In this document: positions 59,540-64,000 of the stretch, piece after piece
Numbering within the stretch: position 1 is the stretch's first letter
How the letters are laid out: each line of letters begins with the position of its first letter
NCBI GenBank assembly: GCA_026225395.1
Contig: JAMFSR010000024.1
Coordinates: 1-64,000 of the forward strand
Reading direction: 5' to 3'
Length of the DNA: 64,000 nt
From: Granulicella sapmiensis
Lineage (GTDB): Bacteria; Acidobacteriota; Terriglobia; Terriglobales; Acidobacteriaceae
Translations under genes and position numbers: made by a program
Notes under the pieces: model-generated
The model's input: only the letters and a program-made list of their open reading frames with translations
Told to the model about the DNA's origin: nothing
Databases searched by the model: none

Positions 59540-60986
59540 GGCAGGTCAGCCGAGATCGCGGAGCGCGGCGTGGAGGATTTCGCTTTGGGGAACGCTGGCG
59601 TTTGCATGTGGGACGCTGGTGGTCTTTATGGTGTTGAACAACTTTGTCGCGAATGACATTCAGCGGCGTACGGATGCGTGGCTTTCGGGTGAAGTGGAGA
59701 CGCTGGGCGATGTTGCCGAGCGGACGCCGAAAGGCCGGCTATACGGGCGCGTGGTGGGCGAGGTTGCGGAGCTGGCGAGCCGGGAGGTTCCGGACAAGCG
59801 GCGGACGAGCACGGGGACCAGCGAGTCAGTGTTCTTTATGCAGACAGCGGCTGATGGGTCGCCGACGTTGTGGGTCGGCACTGGTGATGGGCACACGGCA
59901 CTGAATGCGATACGGGGTGGAAAGCCGGCGGCGGATACACCGTTCGACCTGTGGGTGGAAGGTGCGCGGGTCCCGTTTCGTGTGGTGTCGGTGCCGATGG
60001 ATGATGGAAGCCATATTTATCTTGGTGTCTCCGAGCGCGATCAGATGCATGTGCTGCGAAAGCTGCGGCTTCGGTTTTTGCTGCTTTGGCTGTTGAACGT
60101 CGCGCTGGGGTTTGCGATTGTGTTTTACATTACGCGGCGGATGCTGACGGATGTGCGCGAGATTACGCAGGCGGCTTCGAGGATTGGGGAATCAGACCTT
60201 AGCAAGCGCGTGCCGACGAGCGGACGCAACGATGAAGTGGGACAGCTGGCGCTGACGCTGAACCACATGCTGGACAGGATTGAGCGATCGATCCGACAGC
60301 TGCATACGATTACGAACTCACTGGCGCATGATTTGCGGAGTCCGCTGACGGCGATTCGGGCAAAGCTGGAGATGTCGTTGACGGCGAGTGTGAGGGGGCA
60401 GGAAGCGGAGTCTATTGTGTCCGCGATTGATGAAGTGGACCGGCTGACGGAGATTCTGACGAAGTCACTCGATGTGGCCGAGGCGCAGGTGGATGCGTTG
60501 AGACTCAATCGCACGGCGATTGACCTGGATGAGCTGTTGCGGGTGATGGTGGAGCTTTATGAGCCGAGCATGAGCGAGAAGGGACTGCGAATCCAGCTGC
60601 GCAGTGCCGGCGCCGTAGATGTGTTTGCGGATGCTTCCTTGCTACACAGGCTGCTGGCGAATCTTTTCGACAACGAGCTGAAGCATCTGCCGGCCTCCTG
60701 CACGGTGACGATCACGCTGAGCACGGAGGAAGGTTTTGCGGTGATGATGCTGGAGGATGATGGGCCGGGGTTCGCTTCGGAGATCAGCGCGACTATGTTC
60801 AAGGCGAGGGTGAAGGGGGAAGACTCGCCGGGGCATGGGCTGGGGCTGGCGTTTGTGGAGGCCGTGGTGGGGGCGCACAGCGGCGAGGTGCTCGCGGTGA
60901 ATCGCGAAGAGGGTGGAGCGCGGCTGGTGATCAAGCTGCCGCTGGTTGCGGTGCAAACTCCGGCCTTGGTGGCTGCGGCGGCGTAG
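59520..60986 (+). CDS. Sensor histidine kinase
   Basis: 488 residues. Two membrane helices (~20-42, ISLWGTLAFACGTLVVFMVL; ~182-204) enclose a ~140-residue periplasmic sensor; HAMP (~204-260; RRMLTDVREITQAASRIGES), phospho-acceptor H-box SLAHDLRSPLTAIRAKLEMS, N-box LLANLFDNELKHLPASC, G1 MMLEDDGPGFASE and G2 GHGLGLAFVEAVVGAHSG. Phosphorylates the response regulator encoded just upstream. The signal is unknown; the sensor has no recognised domain. Confidence 0.95.
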   Translation: MSSKIAKAGQPRSRSAAWRISLWGTLAFACGTLVVFMVLNNFVANDIQRRTDAWLSGEVETLGDVAERTPKGRLYGRVVGEVAELASREVPDKRRTSTGTSESVFFMQTAADGSPTLWVGTGDGHTALNAIRGGKPAADTPFDLWVEGARVPFRVVSVPMDDGSHIYLGVSERDQMHVLRKLRLRFLLLWLLNVALGFAIVFYITRRMLTDVREITQAASRIGESDLSKRVPTSGRNDEVGQLALTLNHMLDRIERSIRQLHTITNSLAHDLRSPLTAIRAKLEMSLTASVRGQEAESIVSAIDEVDRLTEILTKSLDVAEAQVDALRLNRTAIDLDELLRVMVELYEPSMSEKGLRIQLRSAGAVDVFADASLLHRLLANLFDNELKHLPASCTVTITLSTEEGFAVMMLEDDGPGFASEISATMFKARVKGEDSPGHGLGLAFVEAVVGAHSGEVLAVNREEGGARLVIKLPLVAVQTPALVAAAA

Positions 60987-60994
60987 GACTGGGC

Positions 60995-61903
60995 TTAGTG
61001 GTCTTTGTAGAGCCAGTTGAGGTATTCGGGAAGAGAGTGGAACTGGTCGATGTGGTCGGGGGCGGAGTTGCCGGCGAAGCCGACCACGAGCAGGCCTTTG
61101 TCCTTGGTTTCGCTGAGCATCTGGGTTTTCATTGGGCCCCAGCGGACGACCGGGTGTGGGGTGAGGTTCCATTGGCGGAGGAGCTCGTCGGCGGTTTCGG
61201 TGGTGCTGGCGTAGCTGCCTGGGAAGATCTCTGAGTGGGTGATGATGAGGCGCTTGTTGCCGGCGATGGCGTCGCGGCCGAATGCCAGCCAGGGAGCGAG
61301 GTTTTCGGGGACGAGTTGCGGGTTGAGGCGGTCGGGCGTGTCGGTGGTGTAGCCGGCGTGGACGCCATCGATGCAGAGTACGCGGTGGATGCGGGCGGTT
61401 GAAATGGGATCGGTGAGGATCTGGCGGAGGGCTCCGCAACCGGCGGACCAGCCGGCGATGGCGACGTCGGCGAAGGTGAGGTGGCTGGTGGACTCGGCTG
61501 CGGCGATGAGCGCGGGGAAGCGGGTAGGGTCGTTGAAGAGCTTGACGTAGGTGCCGGAGCCAGCGCCGGCCTGGATGGTGATGACGGCGAGGTTGTGCTG
61601 CTTGCTGGCAGCGAGTTGGGGGAGCCAGTCGCCGCCGTGGAAGAAGAAGAGGAGCCTGGCGGTGCGTTTGTGCTGGACCTTTTCGGGGACGAAGAGGGTG
61701 CCGAGTTCGAGTGGGGTGCGGGTGCCGGGGGCGTCGGTTTTGGTGAGACGCGGGTGGGGGCGCGTGTGCTCGACCATGGGGGAGGGGTTTTGTGGTTGCT
61801 GGGCGGGGAGAGCACCGGTGACGGAAAGGATGAGAAGCGCAAGGGAGAGTGTGCGCAGTGGGGCGTTCCCGGTCAGTCGTGAGGAGAGATTATGAATGGG
61901 CAT
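60995..61903 (-). CDS. Secreted alpha/beta-hydrolase-like protein
   Basis: 302 residues. Signal peptide LSLALLILSVTGALPAQQ. The fold shows TARLLFFFHGGDWLPQLAAS with the HGG oxyanion region, the nucleophile elbow VAIAGWSAGCGALRQIL (GxSxG), a likely acid in VLCIDGVHAGY, and a late His in APDHIDQFHSLPEYLNWL. An esterase or peptidase of unknown substrate. The frame is open to 61954, but ATG 61903 gives a proper signal peptide. Confidence 0.82.
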   Translation of the reverse strand: MPIHNLSSRLTGNAPLRTLSLALLILSVTGALPAQQPQNPSPMVEHTRPHPRLTKTDAPGTRTPLELGTLFVPEKVQHKRTARLLFFFHGGDWLPQLAASKQHNLAVITIQAGAGSGTYVKLFNDPTRFPALIAAAESTSHLTFADVAIAGWSAGCGALRQILTDPISTARIHRVLCIDGVHAGYTTDTPDRLNPQLVPENLAPWLAFGRDAIAGNKRLIITHSEIFPGSYASTTETADELLRQWNLTPHPVVRWGPMKTQMLSETKDKGLLVVGFAGNSAPDHIDQFHSLPEYLNWLYKDH

Positions 61904-61984
61904 GAGGCCGCCTCGGTTGGCGAAGATGTGGGGCAGAAATCGGGTTCGTCGCAACTCTTAGAGAGGTTTCCTGGACGCTGGAAT

Positions 61985-62653
61985 TTATTTGACGGTCTCC
62001 GACAGCAAGTGCGCGTGAGAGTTTACGGGATTAGTAGGCAGCGTCGCTCGTTCACTTAACCAAAATGCACCGAAGAGAAGGGCTACGAACAACACGGTGA
62101 GGCAAACTATAAGCCACTTGCCCTTACGATATGTGGGTTCACCCGCCTTGACTCGCTCCCAGGTGGATTTGATCAGAATGCTCGCCGCAGTTATGAGAGC
62201 TTCAGTTGTCTCATTAACTTCTTTGGAAACCTGTGGATAGCCAACCGCGACCAGATGCGCCTTAAACTTGTCAACGTCGGCAAGGATATTTTCGAGAGCG
62301 GTTAGTTGTTTTGCAATTGCTTCATGGTCTGGCTTTGAAGTATTTAATCGTAACTTCAGGCGCGTGCTTGCACGGTTTATCTCGTCATAAATAGGATCGG
62401 TTTTCTCTAGATAGAGTGCCTTGTCGCCGGGCGTATTAGGAGAGCCAATAAGGATATTCAGATATCCGAAAAGTAGATGAGCTTGAGAAACCAAGGAAGC
62501 CACATCAGAGCGCACGTCTTCAAGCCATTTTTGTCTGAACTCCGATATTTTCTGATCTTTGTCGACTAGCAGGTTGAATATCGAAATTGAACCTGCAACT
62601 GAGGCAACCGCGATAGCAGACGCTAGAGCGATAGATGTTGAGGTGTCGGCCAT
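61985..62653 (-). CDS. Membrane-anchored hypothetical protein (accessory)
   Basis: 222 residues. N-terminal helix (~7-28, IALASAIAVASVAGSISIFN), then a coiled, charged cytoplasmic part (KISEFRQKWLEDVRSDVASL; TRLKLRLNTSKPDHEAIAKQ) and a C-terminal helix (~180-200, WLIVCLTVLFVALLFGAFWL). Two-helix proteins with the KISEFRQxWLExVR motif occur sporadically in unrelated bacteria; function unknown. It starts 5 bases after gmhA, but its base composition is clearly more A/T-rich than gmhA and the next genes, so it appears to have been inserted into the locus. Confidence 0.72.
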   Translation of the reverse strand: MADTSTSIALASAIAVASVAGSISIFNLLVDKDQKISEFRQKWLEDVRSDVASLVSQAHLLFGYLNILIGSPNTPGDKALYLEKTDPIYDEINRASTRLKLRLNTSKPDHEAIAKQLTALENILADVDKFKAHLVAVGYPQVSKEVNETTEALITAASILIKSTWERVKAGEPTYRKGKWLIVCLTVLFVALLFGAFWLSERATLPTNPVNSHAHLLSETVK

Positions 62654-62658
62654 TCCAG

Positions 62659-63270
62659 CTACTCCGCGAGTACTTGAGTTTTCTTGCCGAAGTCTTCGCC
62701 GAAGTAGAAGCGTTCTACGACCATGCAGTAGATGTGTTCGAGGGCGAGGTGGGATTCCTGGATGTTCATGGTTACGTCCGAGGGGATGATGACGTTGATG
62801 TCGGCTAGCTCGGCCATCGCGCCGCCTTTGTTGCCGGTATAAGCGATGGTGTGGATGCCCATCTTCTTGGCGAGCTTGAGCGCCTTGACGCAGTTCTTGC
62901 TGTTGCCGGAGGTGGAGATGGCCATGAGGACGTCGCCTTCGATGCCGAGGGCTTCGACCTGGCGCTCGAAGACGTTGTCGTAGCTGTAGTCGTTGCCGAT
63001 GGCGGTGAGGATGGAGCTGTCGGTGGTGAGGGCGACGGAGCGCAGGGCGGGGCGGTCGACGGTGAGGCGGGAGACGAACTCGGCGACGAGGTGCTGGGAG
63101 TCGGCGGCCGAACCACCGTTGCCGCAGACCATGAGCTTCTTGCCGGCCTTCATGGCGGCGGCGGTGATGCGGCCGGCTTCGACTACGGCGATGTGGATGG
63201 ACTCGTCATTGAGGACCTTGGTCATGGTTTCGATGGACTGGGCGAGTTGGCGGGTGACTAAGTCGGTCAT
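62659..63270 (-). CDS. gmhA: Phosphoheptose isomerase
   Basis: Converts sedoheptulose 7-phosphate to glycero-manno-heptose 7-phosphate for lipopolysaccharide core or S-layer glycans. 203 residues, one SIS domain. KLMVCGNGGSAADSQHLVAE, TAIGNDYSYDNVFERQVEAL, LMAISTSGNSKNCVKAL and NIQESHLALEHIYCMVVE (catalytic Glu and zinc His residues) are typical. GGAG precedes ATG 63270. Near a glycosyltransferase gene on the same strand. Confidence 0.96.
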   Translation of the reverse strand: MTDLVTRQLAQSIETMTKVLNDESIHIAVVEAGRITAAAMKAGKKLMVCGNGGSAADSQHLVAEFVSRLTVDRPALRSVALTTDSSILTAIGNDYSYDNVFERQVEALGIEGDVLMAISTSGNSKNCVKALKLAKKMGIHTIAYTGNKGGAMAELADINVIIPSDVTMNIQESHLALEHIYCMVVERFYFGEDFGKKTQVLAE

Positions 63271-63348
63271 AAAGCTCCAGGGAACAGGTGACAGTTAACA
63301 GCAAACAGCAAATGCTTTGACGCAGAGGTCGCGGAGTAGAGGCGTTGA

Positions 63349-64000
63349 CTATGCGGTGATGACGGGTTCTACGGCTAGCGTGAGGGCGTTGGGTTTGGCT
63401 TTGCCGAAGCCGGTTTCGAAGTTGATGCGTTCGAGTTCTACGGCGTAGGGGCGGTGCTGGAGCTGGGTGTAGATGGCGCCGACGTACTCGCCCATGATGC
63501 CGAGGAAGACGAGCATGATGGATTGCAGGAAGAAGACGCCGATGATCATGGGAGCGACGCCTACGGAGAACGTCGACCAGAAGAGAAGCTTGGCCATGAA
63601 ATAGAAGAAGGCGAAGAGGAAGCTGAGAACGCCGCCGGCGAAGCCTGCGAAGGTGGCGAAGCGCAGCGGGACCTTGCTGTGGTTGATGATGCCCAGCATG
63701 CCGATGTCGTAGAGGGTGTACCAGTTGTTCTTGGTGATGCCGAACTTGCGGGCGGGCTGGTCGTAGAGAAGCTTGACGGTGGGCAGGCCGATTTCGGCGA
63801 TCATGCCGCGGAAGTACGGGTAGGGGTCGTCGAATGATTTGACGAGGTCGACGACCTTGCGGTCGTAGAGACCGAAGCCGGTGTAGTTCTGGATGGTCTC
63901 GATGGAGCTGAGGCGTTCTGCAAGCTTGTAGTACTGCTTGCGGGCCCAGAACATCATGGAGTTTTCTTCCGAGGTGCGCTTGATGCCGAGGACGCAGTAG
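63349..64000 (-). CDS. Family 2 glycosyltransferase with C-terminal membrane helices (5' end outside window)
   Basis: The C-terminal ~216 residues are visible; the gene runs past base 64000. The part seen includes the end of a GT-A domain (YCVLGIKRTSEENSMMFW, IQNYTGFGLYDRKVVDLV, RKFGITKNNWYTLYDIGM, the last matching the R-x-x-G-x-S/T-K-W-Y region of polyprenyl-phosphate glycosyltransferases) and two membrane helices (~105-130 and ~140-165, IIGVFFLQSIMLVFLGIMGE). This layout is that of DPM1/ArnC/GtrB-like enzymes that load a sugar onto undecaprenyl phosphate. Confidence 0.9.
   Translation of the reverse strand, partial: YCVLGIKRTSEENSMMFWARKQYYKLAERLSSIETIQNYTGFGLYDRKVVDLVKSFDDPYPYFRGMIAEIGLPTVKLLYDQPARKFGITKNNWYTLYDIGMLGIINHSKVPLRFATFAGFAGGVLSFLFAFFYFMAKLLFWSTFSVGVAPMIIGVFFLQSIMLVFLGIMGEYVGAIYTQLQHRPYAVELERINFETGFGKAKPNALTLAVEPVITA

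Overview
The window comes from a GC-rich, diderm, free-living bacterium. I infer an acidobacterium of the Terriglobia (Granulicella/Terriglobus/Edaphobacter type). Grounds: NHL-repeat and Ig-like secreted proteins, a met-zincin of the DUF4953 type, short hairpin repeats scattered between genes, and a mixture of heme, O-antigen sugar and pectin genes typical of soil heterotrophs. No rRNA or tRNA gene was seen, so the assignment rests on gene content only. I saw no CRISPR array, insertion sequence, phage block or replication origin.

Layout. 1-9.8 kb: 5' part of proS, a Crp/Fnr regulator, arabinose-5-phosphate isomerase, a TlpA-like thioredoxin coupled to a DsbD-alpha-like protein, a VOC protein, an A/T-rich orphan gene, gltX and a large HExxHxxGxxH protease. 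9.8-16.2 kb: SCO1-like protein, hemC, and a PerR-type Fur gene just upstream of katG behind a near-perfect operator. 16.3-19 kb is accessory: a tight three-gene cassette of unknown function, a repeat-rich 500-bp gap, and a DUF4160/DUF2442 pair bracketed by direct repeats. 19-26 kb: HxlR regulator divergent from a short-chain dehydrogenase, an orphan mrpFG-like pair, and a PAS-GGDEF-EAL protein. 26-31 kb: deoC and a double-domain ALDH16-like dehydrogenase, with a vapBC toxin-antitoxin pair between them and a duplicated ALDH start as a relic on the far side.

31-44 kb: hemD, hemQ-nth, a DedA protein, inositol-3-phosphate synthase, engB, a GlmS isomerase domain without its glutaminase half, an NHL/Ig lipoprotein and glgX. 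43.7-51.7 kb: PadR with its membrane partner, then a CDP-3,6-dideoxyhexose locus (rfbF, rfbG, rfbH, an epimerase/reductase and a frameshifted GT-C glycosyltransferase) and a secreted nucleosidase-like protein. 51.8-55.8 kb: a LigD-type polymerase and a separate ATP-dependent ligase facing each other (NHEJ-type parts, no Ku in view), and a TetR/membrane-protein pair around a 26-bp palindrome. 56-64 kb: a secreted pectinesterase-like protein, a two-component system, an alpha/beta hydrolase, an accessory membrane protein, gmhA, and a glycosyltransferase 2 running off the end.

How genes work together: gltX, hemC, hemD and hemQ are scattered parts of heme synthesis, ending in the coproheme branch; PerR/KatG is a peroxide response; KpsF, GmhA, RfbFGH and the glycosyltransferases feed surface polysaccharide. 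By eye the + strand is G-rich at about 1-9.8 kb and 44-64 kb but C-rich at about 10-33 kb whatever the gene orientation, which suggests a past rearrangement.
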